The notes under the pieces: generated by a model
Seen by the model: the letters and a program-made list of their open reading frames with translations, nothing else
Database searches by the model: none
What the model was told of the DNA's origin: nothing
Shown: positions 32,984 through 41,640 of the stretch, piece by piece
Position numbering within the stretch: the stretch's first letter is position 1
Layout of the letters: each line of letters opens with the position of its first letter
NCBI GenBank assembly: GCA_963821275.1
Contig: CAWGDF010000010.1
Span: forward strand, 239,095 to 303,094
Length of the DNA stretch: 64,000 bases
Direction: 5' to 3'
DNA from: JACVRW01 sp963821275
GTDB taxonomy: Bacteria; Actinomycetota; Thermoleophilia; Solirubrobacterales; Thermoleophilaceae
Program-made: the position numbers and the translations under genes

Positions 32984-34738
32984 ATGAATCCAGCCGTTCA
33001 GCTTGTCGATTTCTCCACGGAGAAGGACGACCTCATCGAGCGTGAGGAGGAGCTCGCCGTTCTCGCTCGAGGCGCACGCCTGGCGGCCGAGGGGCACGGG
33101 GGCGCTGTGGTGGTCAGCGGCGGCGAGGGGCTCGGCAAGTCCGGCCTGATCGGCGCGTTGCCGGGGCTCGCCGAAGCCGAGGACATGGACGTGATCATCA
33201 CCCGCGGGCGCCAGCTGGAGCAGGACTTCGCCTTCGGGGTCGTGATGGCGCTCTTCGAGTCTCGTCTGGCGGCCGCGGACCCGGCCGAGCGCGAGCGGCT
33301 GTTCGCGGGCCCGGCGGGAGAGGCAGAGCCGATCTTCACATCGGCGGTGCGGGCGGCGGAGGGCTCATTCCCGTTCCTGCACGGGCTGTATTGGCTGGTC
33401 AGGAACCTGGCCGAGCGGCGCTCGCTGTTGCTCGCGGTCGACGACGCCGACCTCGCCGACGCCGAGAGCCTGCGCTTCCTCCTCTTCCTGATCGAGCGCC
33501 TGGAGGGCCTCCGCGTGATGGTCGTGCTCGGATCTGGCGCCGCGATCAGGCCCTCCGACCCCGACCTCTTGCGTCAGATCACGCGTCTTCGGTCGGTCAC
33601 CCGTGTGACCCTGAAACCGTTCAGCGCCGAGGCCACCCGGCGCTACGTGCGGATGCTGCTCCCGGACGCCCCTGCCGAGGTCTGCGCCGCTGCCCACGAG
33701 AGCGCTGCCGGCAATCCGGGCCTGCTGCGGGAGCTCGTCCTGGATCCGCTGCGCGAGACCGAAGCACCGGAGGCCACCGCCGCCTCGCTCGAGAAGACCG
33801 CCCCCCAGTCGATCGCCGACCACGCCCTTCACAGGGCGGAGGCCCTCGCGACCGACGCCCCGGTCCTGGTTCAGGCAGTGGCGGTGCTCGGCGACCATGC
33901 CGAGGTCAGGCACGTGGCCGCGCTGGCGCGGCTAGATCAGGCGCACACCGCACATCTGGCCGACGAGCTCATCACCGCCGGGCTCCTCTCCGGGCACGAC
34001 CGATTGCGGTTCGCGCAGCCGGTCGTCGGCCGGGCCGTGGAGGCGTCGTTGTCGCCGTCCGCGCGCGCCGAGTTCCACTTCGCAGCGGCCGAGCTGCTGG
34101 CCGGCGAAGAGGCCGATCCGGAGCGGGTGGCGGGCCACCTGCTGTCCGCGCGCCGGTCGGGAAACGCATGGACTGTCGACGTGCTGCTCGCCGCAGCAGC
34201 CCGAGCCTTGGAGGAGGGCGAGCCCCGCAGGGCTGTTGCGTTCCTGCGGCGTGCCCTCAGCGAGCCGCCGCATCCGGACCGGCGTCCGGAGGTGATACTG
34301 GAGCTGGGCCGGGCCGAGGCCAGGGCGGGTGAGCCGGAGGCGGTGGCGCACCTGACCGAGGCGATCGAGCGCATGGACGATCCCCAGGAACGCGCTCAGA
34401 CGGCGCTGGTTGCCGGCCGGACGCTGGTCTGCCAGGGCAGGCACCGGGATGCGCGGGTCGCCTTCGAACGCGGGCTGCAGGAGCTCGGCGGTCGCACCGA
34501 CGAGCTGAGCGGGCGCCTGACCGCCGCCTTGGCCACGATCGCCCATCTCCAGCCGGGCGCCGGTGCGCCGGCGCCGCCGGCCGGCAACGGGACATCCGGC
34601 CCGAGCGACGCAACGCCCGCCGGCCGCGCGAATCTCGGCGCTGCTGGCGATCGAGGCCGCGTTCAGGGGCGATCCTCGGGAGCGCGTGATCGAGCTCGCG
34701 GTGCAAGCCCTGGACCGGGGCGCCCTGCTGGCCGATGA
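32984..34738 (+). CDS. LuxR-family ATPase regulator (LAL type), N-terminal part of a frameshifted gene
   Basis: The ATG at 32984 starts a STAND-type ATPase domain: IEREEELAVLARGARLAAEG, Walker A GGEGLGKSGLIGAL (residues about 45-58), Walker B LLLAVDDADLADAESL, then winged-helix and TPR-like helices up to about residue 520. After ATIAHLQPGAG (about 34560) the frame turns into Gly/Arg/Pro-rich nonsense and stops at 34738. The helical repeats resume in another frame (34563-35822), which ends in a LuxR DNA-binding domain. Joined, the protein would be about 940 residues, the normal size for large ATP-binding LuxR regulators. The break is a one-base shift or a real mutation. Confidence 0.8.
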   Translation: MNPAVQLVDFSTEKDDLIEREEELAVLARGARLAAEGHGGAVVVSGGEGLGKSGLIGALPGLAEAEDMDVIITRGRQLEQDFAFGVVMALFESRLAAADPAERERLFAGPAGEAEPIFTSAVRAAEGSFPFLHGLYWLVRNLAERRSLLLAVDDADLADAESLRFLLFLIERLEGLRVMVVLGSGAAIRPSDPDLLRQITRLRSVTRVTLKPFSAEATRRYVRMLLPDAPAEVCAAAHESAAGNPGLLRELVLDPLRETEAPEATAASLEKTAPQSIADHALHRAEALATDAPVLVQAVAVLGDHAEVRHVAALARLDQAHTAHLADELITAGLLSGHDRLRFAQPVVGRAVEASLSPSARAEFHFAAAELLAGEEADPERVAGHLLSARRSGNAWTVDVLLAAAARALEEGEPRRAVAFLRRALSEPPHPDRRPEVILELGRAEARAGEPEAVAHLTEAIERMDDPQERAQTALVAGRTLVCQGRHRDARVAFERGLQELGGRTDELSGRLTAALATIAHLQPGAGAPAPPAGNGTSGPSDATPAGRANLGAAGDRGRVQGRSSGARDRARGASPGPGRPAGR

Positions 34739-35822
34739 GACGTCCGACGGGATCGCCTATTACCTCGCCTGCCACGCTCTCGTGGCCGCGGAGGAGCTGG
34801 GCATGGCCGAGGCCGCGCTCACCGCCGCGATCGAGGAGGCGAACGCCCGCGGTTCCGTCCTCGGTCTGGCCAGCGCAAGCTTCTTCCGCAGCCTCGCGAT
34901 TCTCTCCCGCGGGCGGATCAACGATGCGGCCGACGACGCCGGCGAAGCGCTCGCTGCCGAGCGGCACGGGTGGCGGCTCGCCCTTCCGGCAGTCCGCTCG
35001 GTGCTGGCCGAGACGTTCGTCGAGCGAGGCGAGCTCAACGGCGCATCCCGCCAGCTCGACGCGGCGACGCCGCTGACGGGCGAACCCGTGATGCGGGTGA
35101 CGTATCTGGCGTCGCGGGGACATGTTGCTCTGCTATCCGGCGAGCCGGAGCGAGCCGTGGCGGACCTGTTGGAATGTGGTCACTTTCTCGAGGGATTGGG
35201 GGCCCACAATCCCGCCGTGGTGCCCTGGCGCTCGACCGCGGCGCGCGCGCTGGCGGCACTGGGCGATCAGGCGGAGGCTGAGCGCCTCGCCGAGGAGGAG
35301 CTCCGGCTCGCGGAGGGCTTCGGGGCACCGGGTGCGATAGGGCGCGCCTATCGCGGGCTCGGCGCCATCCTCGAGGACTCGCGTGGTCTGGAGGCGCAAG
35401 AGGCGGCGGTGGAGCGGCTGGAGGGCTCGCAGGCCGCACTCGAGCGTGCCCGAGCGCTCGTCGACTTCGGTGCGGCGCTGCGGCGCAGCGGGCAGCGACG
35501 GGCCGCGCGAGAGCCGCTGCGCCAGGGCCTCGACCTGGCCGAGCGCTGCGGAGCGGAAGCGCTCGCGCGGCGGGCAGGGCAGGAAACGCACCTCGCCGGC
35601 GCCCGGCCGCGGCGGACCGCGATCGAGGGTCGCGACGCGCTGACACCGAGGGAGCGCCAGGTGGCCGACCTCGCTGTCGAGGGCCTTTCGAACCGAGAGA
35701 TCTCGGAGGCCCTCTTCGTTACGGTCAAAACCGTCGAGTGGCACCTCAGGCATACCTACCGCAAGCTGGGCGTGTCGACCAGAAGCGCCCTACGTGGCGC
35801 CCTGGAGGACTCGTCGGGCTGA
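34563..35822 (+). CDS. LuxR-family ATPase regulator, C-terminal TPR and LuxR DNA-binding part
   Basis: From about residue 25 this frame continues the TPR-like helices of the preceding frame (ALLAIEAAFRGDPRERVIELA, FFRSLAILSRGRINDAADDA, REPLRQGLDLAERCG). It ends in a LuxR-type helix-turn-helix: LTPRERQVADLAVEGLSNRE, then VKTVEWHLRHTYRKLGVSTR. The first 20 residues (Arg-rich) are out of frame and not real. Without the ATPase half it could still bind DNA, but on its own it has no proper start. Treat 32984-35822 as one gene. Target genes may include the neighbouring sigma factor or polysaccharide locus; this is inference from position only. Confidence 0.75.
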   Translation: MRRRRRPATGHPARATQRPPAARISALLAIEAAFRGDPRERVIELAVQALDRGALLADETSDGIAYYLACHALVAAEELGMAEAALTAAIEEANARGSVLGLASASFFRSLAILSRGRINDAADDAGEALAAERHGWRLALPAVRSVLAETFVERGELNGASRQLDAATPLTGEPVMRVTYLASRGHVALLSGEPERAVADLLECGHFLEGLGAHNPAVVPWRSTAARALAALGDQAEAERLAEEELRLAEGFGAPGAIGRAYRGLGAILEDSRGLEAQEAAVERLEGSQAALERARALVDFGAALRRSGQRRAAREPLRQGLDLAERCGAEALARRAGQETHLAGARPRRTAIEGRDALTPRERQVADLAVEGLSNREISEALFVTVKTVEWHLRHTYRKLGVSTRSALRGALEDSSG

Positions 35823-35931
35823 TAGCACCGCCCGCGAAGGGCACAACGCGGTCCGAATCTGGTACTTAGAGTCGGACCCCGCGGTGCGTTAGTGAACCAA
35901 GGTGTGTGCACTGCTCGAGGAATATGCCGGG

Positions 35932-36324
35932 ATGAAGCGGCGTCTGACCCTGACTCTCGATGAGTTCGGCCGATCCACTCTGGAGGCGGAGGCCCGGCGC
36001 TACTCGATAGAGCCGCAAGAATTCGTGCAGCGCGCCGCCGAGTACTTCCTCGCTGAGAGTGACCCAGGCCGCACCGCCCACCGGGTCCCTCGCTTCGCGC
36101 GAGAGGAGTCGGGAGGCGTCAGGCTGCCGCTGGAGCTCGAGCTGAAGCGCGAAGTCTGGGATGAGCTCGACGCCGAGGCTGCTCGTCAGGGTGTCTCGCA
36201 GGAGCGGCTGCTCGGCTTTGCGGCGCTGTATCTGGTCGCCGATCTGGACTCCGGCCGGGTGGCGAAGCGCGTGCTCGAGGGCAAGCCGCTGGACTCTTCC
36301 CGGCGGACCAAGCGCCGGCGCTGA
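35932..36324 (+). CDS. small protein made of two similar ~50-residue repeats, function unknown
   Basis: About 130 residues from the ATG at 35932 (a GTG at 35902 would add ten). Two halves align: LTLTLDEFGRSTLEAEARRY, then a helix ending in FVQRAAEYFLAESDPGRTAHRV, against LELELKREVWDELDAEAARQ, then a helix ending in LLGFAALYLVADLDSGRVAKRV. Each half is a beta-strand plus two helices, as in ribbon-helix-helix proteins, so a tandem RHH-like DNA-binding protein is possible. The C-terminus is basic (RRTKRRR). Next to a sigma factor and LuxR regulators. No family recognised. Confidence 0.7.
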   Translation: MKRRLTLTLDEFGRSTLEAEARRYSIEPQEFVQRAAEYFLAESDPGRTAHRVPRFAREESGGVRLPLELELKREVWDELDAEAARQGVSQERLLGFAALYLVADLDSGRVAKRVLEGKPLDSSRRTKRRR

Positions 36325-36334
36325 GTCCCGCTGC

Positions 36335-36940
36335 TCAGGCCCGGAGGGTGACGGGCGCGGCGTCCAGTTCGCTCAGCGCGAGCTGAAGCGCGCTCCGCCC
36401 GCGGTGGTGCAGGCCGTGGATCGAGCCCTCGGTCTTCCCGAGACGATCCGCGATCTCGCCCGGCGAGAGGCCACAGATGTGGCGCAGGATCAGCACCTCG
36501 CGCTGGTCGTCCGGCAGGCGGTTCAGCGCATCACGCAAGCTCCCCAGGCGGTCGAAGTTCTCCTCCTCCTCGCCCTCGTCGGTCGTGCGGACCTCCTCGA
36601 ACGGGATCTGGCGCCGCGCGCGCATATGGTCCAGAGCGACGTTGCGGGCCACCCGCAACACCCAGGCCGCGAACGGGACGTCACGCGGCTCGTACTTGTT
36701 GATCGCGGAGATCAGCTTCACGAAGACGTTCTGAGTGATGTCCTCGGCGGCATGGGAGTCGCGGACGATGCTCTGTACGTACCGCTGCACGTCGTCCGCG
36801 AAGCGAACGTAGAGGAAGTCGAACGCGGCCATGTCGCCGTCCTTGGCTCGAGCCACGGCTTTCTGAACCAGAGCCGTGGAGTCGGTGTCCGCGTTGCTGC
36901 GCGGGGATATTTGCGAATGCATGGTGTGAATCGAACTCAT
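36335..36940 (-). CDS. ECF-type RNA polymerase sigma factor
   Basis: Sigma-70 family factor with regions 2 and 4 only. Region 2: AFDFLYVRFADDVQRYVQSI and AAEDITQNVFVKLISAINKY, then FAAWVLRVARNVALDHMRAR. Region 4: LPDDQREVLILRHICGLSPG and EIADRLGKTEGSIHGLHHRG. It directs polymerase to a specific promoter set, typically envelope stress or surface genes. The ATG at 36940 gives MSSIHTMHSQISP; ATG 36922 is the alternative. No anti-sigma gene is adjacent. It is on the same strand as, and downstream of, the LuxR regulator and sugar transferase. Confidence 0.92.
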   Translation of the reverse strand: MSSIHTMHSQISPRSNADTDSTALVQKAVARAKDGDMAAFDFLYVRFADDVQRYVQSIVRDSHAAEDITQNVFVKLISAINKYEPRDVPFAAWVLRVARNVALDHMRARRQIPFEEVRTTDEGEEEENFDRLGSLRDALNRLPDDQREVLILRHICGLSPGEIADRLGKTEGSIHGLHHRGRSALQLALSELDAAPVTLRA

Positions 36941-37107
36941 CCCTCGTGGTCGGCCCAAATAGGGGCCAGAACTCACGCTGTCAACGACCCTAGGGATAGT
37001 TATCGCGGACCGCACTAGGGTGGGCACCCCAGTTTTTCGACGGCGCCTCGCGTAAACGCAGGGGTCGCCACCCTGAGGGTTGGCGATCGGCGCGGGCCCT
37101 TGGCGGT

Positions 37108-37788
37108 CTAGCTGTCGCCCGAGGCGACCGGGATGCCGTCCCCGGGGACCGTCCCGGGTCCGAGCACGATCTCAAGCAGGCCCCCGTCCGGGTCGAGGAT
37201 CAGCGATGCCGCGTCCTTCCGGCTCACCGCCCCGAGCTTGCGGTACGCAGACGAGAGGTGGCTCTTGACGGTGCTCTCCGCCAGGAAGAGCGTGGCGGCA
37301 ATCTCGTTGTTGGTGTGGCCGGCGACAGCGAGCCGGAGAACCTCTCGCTCGCGGTGAGACAGGCAAAGACGATCGGCGCCGCTGCGCAGAAGCAGCGGGA
37401 TTGCGCTGAGGCCGGCGGCCACGGCCCGCACCGCGGGAGCGAGCGCGTCCTCCAGCTCCGCCTCGAGGACCACCGAGTCCGCGCCGGCCCGCATGGCACG
37501 GCGCGCTCCCAGCGGCCCGCAATCGGGTGAGACGACGACGACGCGCGCGGTTGCCCCCTCGCGAAGCTTGTCGCTGAGGCGGCCGAGCGGCACCGGCCGG
37601 CCGAGGTCCTCCCGGAGGATCCGGATGGTGGGTCGCGGAACGCCCCCGTTGTCGACGACCGAGATGCCGTCGGCCTCGAGCGCGGTGACGATACGACGCC
37701 CCACAGGGCCGTTCGCCGTCACCTCCACGCGCAAGTCTGGTCGTGCCACGGGGAAGGAACGCCGGGGGAAGGGCAGCACTTCTGGCAT
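37108..37788 (-). CDS. LuxR-type transcriptional regulator
   Basis: 226 residues. The N-terminal half resembles a response-regulator receiver fold but lacks an obvious phospho-acceptor Asp (VEVTANGPVGRRIVTALEAD, then RVVVVSPDCGPLGARRAMRAG), so it may be a pseudo-receiver. The C-terminal LuxR DNA-binding domain is complete: LSHREREVLRLAVAGHTNNE, then ESTVKSHLSSAYRKLGAVSR. ATG 37788 overlaps the stop of the sugar transferase gene (TGATG), so it is translated with the first enzyme of polysaccharide synthesis and probably controls that locus. Confidence 0.88.
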   Translation of the reverse strand: MPEVLPFPRRSFPVARPDLRVEVTANGPVGRRIVTALEADGISVVDNGGVPRPTIRILREDLGRPVPLGRLSDKLREGATARVVVVSPDCGPLGARRAMRAGADSVVLEAELEDALAPAVRAVAAGLSAIPLLLRSGADRLCLSHREREVLRLAVAGHTNNEIAATLFLAESTVKSHLSSAYRKLGAVSRKDAASLILDPDGGLLEIVLGPGTVPGDGIPVASGDS

Positions 37789-39350
37789 CAGTAGGCCCCT
37801 CGGGCGCGAAGCACCGCGGAAACGGTCCGCATCAGGAGCTTGACGTCTCCCCACAGCGACCAGTTCGTGGCGTAGAGGTAGTCGAGGCTGACCATCTCGT
37901 CGAACGGGATCTCAGACCGGCCGTTTACCTGCCACAGGCCGGTGAGCCCCGGCGTGATCCCGAGCCGCCTTCGGAAGCGTCCCTCGACCTGACGATCCTC
38001 GGTCTCGATCAGAGGGCGCGGGCCGACGAAGCTCATCTGCCCGCGAAGGATGTTGAAGAGCTGGGGCAGCTCGTCCAGCGAGTAGCGCCGGAGGAACGCG
38101 CCCACCCGAGTGATCCGCGGATCGCTGCGGATCTTGAACATGCCGCTCTCGGTCCCGCCGCCGTGGTAGTTCAGCTTGGCTACCTCTTGCTTTTCCCGGT
38201 CCGCCCCGTCGCACATCGAGCGGAACTTGAACAGCTCGAACGGCTCGTCGTCCCGGCCGATCCGGCGCTGGCGGAAGAGCACAGGGCCTGGCGAGTCGAG
38301 CTTGATCGCAATCGCGCAGGCGGCCAGCACAGGGGCGAGGACCACCACGGCAATGGCGCCGGCGACCAGGTCGAGGGCGCGCTTGAGCCGGAGGGAGGTC
38401 TTTCCGATGCCGGCCCGGGGCACCGTCAAAAGAGGCAGGCCCTCCATCTCGTGGACCTGCAGTCGCGCTCCAACGGTGTCGGACCAGCTCGGGATCAGGT
38501 CGACGTGGACGCCGAGGTCGCCGAGCTCGCAGATGACGGAGGCCCGCCGGCGCGACTCGCTCACGGCGGGCGCGAGCATCACCCGATCGACTCCGAGCCT
38601 GCTGACAAGGGAAATGAGCTGAACGTCCTCGCGCGGAAGCGACGTCATGTCGAGCGGCGCGGTCGGGTGCTCCTCGCCGGGCTGCTCATCGATGACGTAG
38701 TTCACGAACGCGCTGGCATTGATTCCCCACTCGGGGTGCCGATCGATTCTGCGCACGATGATCTCGGCCTGATCGGTGGGCCCCACGACCAGCGCGTCCT
38801 GCACGTACCAGGATCTGCTTCGCGCGAAGGCCCGCGCAAGCGAGCGGCAAGACGTGAGCAGGAGCACGGTAAGGGCCCAGAACAGTGCGAACCTCACCAG
38901 CGGAACGTTGTTGGATCCGACGAGCGATCCGACGAGGGGGAGGGTCAGCAACGTGATCCAGCTCCAGAGCGTTGCCATCTGCAGCACAGGGCCGAGCTCG
39001 TCGGACGCCCGGTAGTCGGCCCGGTAGGTATCCAGGTGATAGAGCTGGTGCCCGTAGGCCAGCAGCACCCAGAGCGGAATGCTCAACAGCAGCAGCGGGA
39101 TCTCGGTCGAGCGGAAGCTCCCGAACACGATCTGCGTGCAGGCAAACGCGGCACAGAGCGCAGCCACGTCGGCCCCAAGCAGCAACCGCCGTATCCGCCA
39201 CCCGCGACCCTCGCCCGGCCTGACGACCTGAGCGCGCTCAGCGTCGATCGGGAGCGGAACCGGGAGCGTCGCGACCGTGGCTGTCGAGCCGTTCGCGTTG
39301 TGGTCGACCGCGACTGCAGCGGTTACGTCAGAGGTGCGACTGGTGGCCAT
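37788..39350 (-). CDS. polyprenyl-phosphate sugar-1-phosphate transferase (initiating glycosyltransferase)
   Basis: Starts repeat-unit synthesis by moving a sugar-phosphate from an NDP-sugar to undecaprenyl phosphate. The N-terminal half has four hydrophobic segments and a CoA-binding-like domain (VQDALVVGPTDQAEIIVRRI). The C-terminal catalytic domain has the WbaP/CpsE blocks LKRALDLVAGAIAVVVLAPV, GPVLFRQRRIGRDDEPFELFKF, FLRRYSLDELPQLFNILRGQ and SFVGPRPL...PGLTGLWQVNGRS. ATG 39350 (MATSRTSD) is preferred to the longer frame. Divergent from rfbF, so the 190 bases between hold both promoters. Confidence 0.93.
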   Translation of the reverse strand: MATSRTSDVTAAVAVDHNANGSTATVATLPVPLPIDAERAQVVRPGEGRGWRIRRLLLGADVAALCAAFACTQIVFGSFRSTEIPLLLLSIPLWVLLAYGHQLYHLDTYRADYRASDELGPVLQMATLWSWITLLTLPLVGSLVGSNNVPLVRFALFWALTVLLLTSCRSLARAFARSRSWYVQDALVVGPTDQAEIIVRRIDRHPEWGINASAFVNYVIDEQPGEEHPTAPLDMTSLPREDVQLISLVSRLGVDRVMLAPAVSESRRRASVICELGDLGVHVDLIPSWSDTVGARLQVHEMEGLPLLTVPRAGIGKTSLRLKRALDLVAGAIAVVVLAPVLAACAIAIKLDSPGPVLFRQRRIGRDDEPFELFKFRSMCDGADREKQEVAKLNYHGGGTESGMFKIRSDPRITRVGAFLRRYSLDELPQLFNILRGQMSFVGPRPLIETEDRQVEGRFRRRLGITPGLTGLWQVNGRSEIPFDEMVSLDYLYATNWSLWGDVKLLMRTVSAVLRARGAY

Positions 39351-39538
39351 CTCTTGGGATTCAACGGCTGCGAGGCCCGCTGGCTGGCGCAAGGTGCGGG
39401 AGGAAAAATGGGTGAGAGTCCCCTGCGTGAAAAGCGAGCCCCGCCCACCGTTGTGATCTGAGAAGGCCCAGTCAGGCCGGCAAGCTAGACGGGTCGCGGT
39501 CGAGCCGCGACCGATCCGATCGAACAAGGGGTAGCGGC

Positions 39539-40345
39539 GTGAAGGTTGTCATTTTCTGCGGTGGGCAGGGGCTCCGAATGCGGGAGGCCTCCGATGTCGT
39601 GCCGAAGCCGATGGTCAAGATCGGAAACCGGCCGATCCTGTGGCACGTGATGAAGTACTACGCCCACTTCGGCTTCACCGACTTCGTGCTGTGCCTGGGC
39701 TACAAGGCCGAGGTGATCAAGGACTTCTTCCTGAACTACAACGAGGCGCTGGCCAACGACTTCGTGCTGTCCGAGGGCGGTGCGCGCGTCCACCTGCTCA
39801 AGACGGACATCCACAACTGGAACATCACCTTCGTGGACACCGGGCTGCGGTCGTCGATCGGAGAGAGGCTGCGCGCCGTCCGCCATCTCCTCGAGGACGA
39901 CGAGATGTTCCTCGCGAACTACGGTGACACGCTGACCGACTCGAACCTGCTGGCGAGGATCGCCGAGACGAAGGAGGCCGGCGTAACCGCGAGCTTCCTC
40001 GCGGTGCATCCCAACTACAGCTTCCACGTCGTATCCATGAACCGCAACGGTCGTGTCCGCGGGATGCGCGATGTCACGCGCTCCGACATCTGGATCAACG
40101 GCGGCTACTTCGTCATGCGCTCCGAGTTCCTCGACGATCTCCGTCCCGGCGAGGATCTCGTGGAGGAGCCGCTACATCGGCTCATGGCCAGCGACCAAGT
40201 GCTGGCACACCGCCACGACGGCTTCTGGTCACCCATGGACACGCTCAAGGACCAGCAGTGGCTCGAGAACCTGCACGAGTCCGGGGACGCCCCCTGGCAG
40301 CTGTGGAAGACCGCTCCCCCCGGCGTCGCGGCGGTATCAGCCTGA
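39539..40345 (+). CDS. rfbF: glucose-1-phosphate cytidylyltransferase
   Basis: Makes CDP-glucose from CTP and glucose-1-phosphate, the entry to CDP-deoxysugars. The sequence is close to RfbF: MKVVIFCGGQGLRMREASD, VPKPMVKIGNRPILWHVMKY, NYGDTLTDSNLLARI, DIWINGGYFVMRSEFLDDL and HDGFWSPMDTLKDQQWLE. GTG at 39539 follows an AAGGGG site. First gene of a tight operon (rfbF, PIG-L deacetylase, epimerase, SAF-domain oxidoreductase) with one-base TGATG junctions. A CDP-glucose 4,6-dehydratase is not obvious in the window. Confidence 0.95.
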   Translation: MKVVIFCGGQGLRMREASDVVPKPMVKIGNRPILWHVMKYYAHFGFTDFVLCLGYKAEVIKDFFLNYNEALANDFVLSEGGARVHLLKTDIHNWNITFVDTGLRSSIGERLRAVRHLLEDDEMFLANYGDTLTDSNLLARIAETKEAGVTASFLAVHPNYSFHVVSMNRNGRVRGMRDVTRSDIWINGGYFVMRSEFLDDLRPGEDLVEEPLHRLMASDQVLAHRHDGFWSPMDTLKDQQWLENLHESGDAPWQLWKTAPPGVAAVSA

Positions 40346-41001
40346 TGCTCGGCTTCGCGATGGGCGGCCCCAACCCGCGCCCTGCGCGGCTCCTCGCCGT
40401 CGGCGCCCACTCGGACGACATCGAGATCGGCTGCGGGGGAACGATTCTCAAGCTCATCGAGGAGGGCTCGGTATCCGCTGTCTGGTGGGTAGTGCTCAGC
40501 GGGAGGGGCGAGCGGGCGGGGGAAGCGGAGGACAGCGCCCACGCGCTCTTGGATGGAGCCGTTGAGAAGCGAGTGATCGTCCATGACTTCGAGGACGGGT
40601 TCTTTCCCTACAACGGGGGAGAGATCAAGGGGTTCTTCGAGAGCCTGAAGCGTGACTTCTCGCCCGATGTCGTCTTCACACACCAGCGCGGCGACCTCCA
40701 CCAGGATCACCGGCTGACCTGCGAGCTGACCTGGAACACGTTTCGCGACCACCTGATCTTCGAGTACGAGGTTCCGAAGTACGACGGCGACATGGGATCG
40801 CCCAACCTGTTCGTACCGCTCGAGGACGACCTGTGCCGCCGAAAGGTGGACCATCTACTCGACCACTTCGCATCCCAGCGCGACAAGCGCTGGTTCAGGG
40901 AGGACCTGTTCTCGGGCCTCCTGAGGCTCCGCGGGATGGAGTGCCAGTCACCGACGTCCTTCGCCGAGGCGTTCTACTGCCGGAAGGCGGTGCTGGCATG
41001 A
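40345..41001 (+). CDS. PIG-L/LmbE-family deacetylase
   Basis: Zinc-dependent N-deacetylase fold, usually acting on N-acetyl sugars. The metal-binding AHSDDIEIGCGGTI at residues about 22-35 and FTHQRGDLHQDHRLT near residue 110 are intact. The ATG at 40345 overlaps the rfbF stop (TGATG). 218 residues. In such sugar operons this family has been suggested to deacetylate a sugar intermediate or act as a hydrolase on a related bond. The exact substrate is not known. Confidence 0.9.
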   Translation: MLGFAMGGPNPRPARLLAVGAHSDDIEIGCGGTILKLIEEGSVSAVWWVVLSGRGERAGEAEDSAHALLDGAVEKRVIVHDFEDGFFPYNGGEIKGFFESLKRDFSPDVVFTHQRGDLHQDHRLTCELTWNTFRDHLIFEYEVPKYDGDMGSPNLFVPLEDDLCRRKVDHLLDHFASQRDKRWFREDLFSGLLRLRGMECQSPTSFAEAFYCRKAVLA

Positions 41002-41043
41002 GCCTCGAATCGAAACCGACCCAGGAGCCCATGGAGGCGCATC

Positions 41044-41640
41044 GTGATCTTCACTGAGACCAAGCTCGAAGGGGCTTTTGTGATCGACCTCGATCTCAAG
41101 GAGGACAACCGGGGGTTCTTCGCTCGGACGTTCTGCCAGCACGAGTTCGAGAAGCACGGCCTGAAGCCCGTGATCGCGCAGGCGAATGTCGCGTTCAACC
41201 GGTACCGCGGGACAACCCGGGGTATGCACTTTCAGTTTCCCCCCGCTGCCGAGACCAAGCTGGTCCGCTGCACCCGGGGTGCAATTCTCGACATCATCGT
41301 GGATCTGCGGCCCGAGAGCACGACCTATCTGGAACACGTTGCGGTCGAGCTCAGCGTCGAGAACCACCGGGCGCTGTACGTCCCTGAGCGTTTCGCACAC
41401 GGCTACCAGGTCCTTGAGGACGAGACGGAGACGAGCTACCAGGTCGGTGAGTTCTACGCACCCGAGCACGAGGGAGGGCTGCGCTTCGACGATCCGGACC
41501 TGGGTCTCACTTGGCCGCTGGAGGCCGGCGAGATCTCGGAGAAGGATGGCTCCTGGCCCCTGCTGGCCGAGATAGAGCCGGAGCTCAGGGCCCGGATGGC
41601 CAGTCTCGAGACGCCTCAGGCCGTGGGAAGCGAGGTCTGA
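41044..41640 (+). CDS. dTDP-4-dehydrorhamnose 3,5-epimerase-like cupin (RfbC family)
   Basis: Sugar-nucleotide epimerase with the RmlC cupin: DNRGFFARTFCQHEFEKHGL, the catalytic-His segment NRYRGTTRGMHFQFPP, GAILDIIVDLRPES and RFAHGYQVLEDETE. 198 residues. It may work on a CDP- rather than dTDP-linked sugar, given the rfbF gene three genes upstream. GTG start at 41044; an ATG at 41030 is out of frame. The stop is shared with the next start (TGATG). Confidence 0.9.
   Translation: MIFTETKLEGAFVIDLDLKEDNRGFFARTFCQHEFEKHGLKPVIAQANVAFNRYRGTTRGMHFQFPPAAETKLVRCTRGAILDIIVDLRPESTTYLEHVAVELSVENHRALYVPERFAHGYQVLEDETETSYQVGEFYAPEHEGGLRFDDPDLGLTWPLEAGEISEKDGSWPLLAEIEPELRARMASLETPQAVGSEV

Noticed and set aside
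36901..36960. Possible minus-strand tRNA T-loop (GAGTTCGATTC)
   Set aside because: The flanking bases do not form a T-stem or acceptor stem.
39351..39538. Riboswitch-like folding (GGTGAGAGTCCCC) upstream of rfbF
   Set aside because: No known riboswitch consensus fits; it is probably ordinary divergent promoter DNA.
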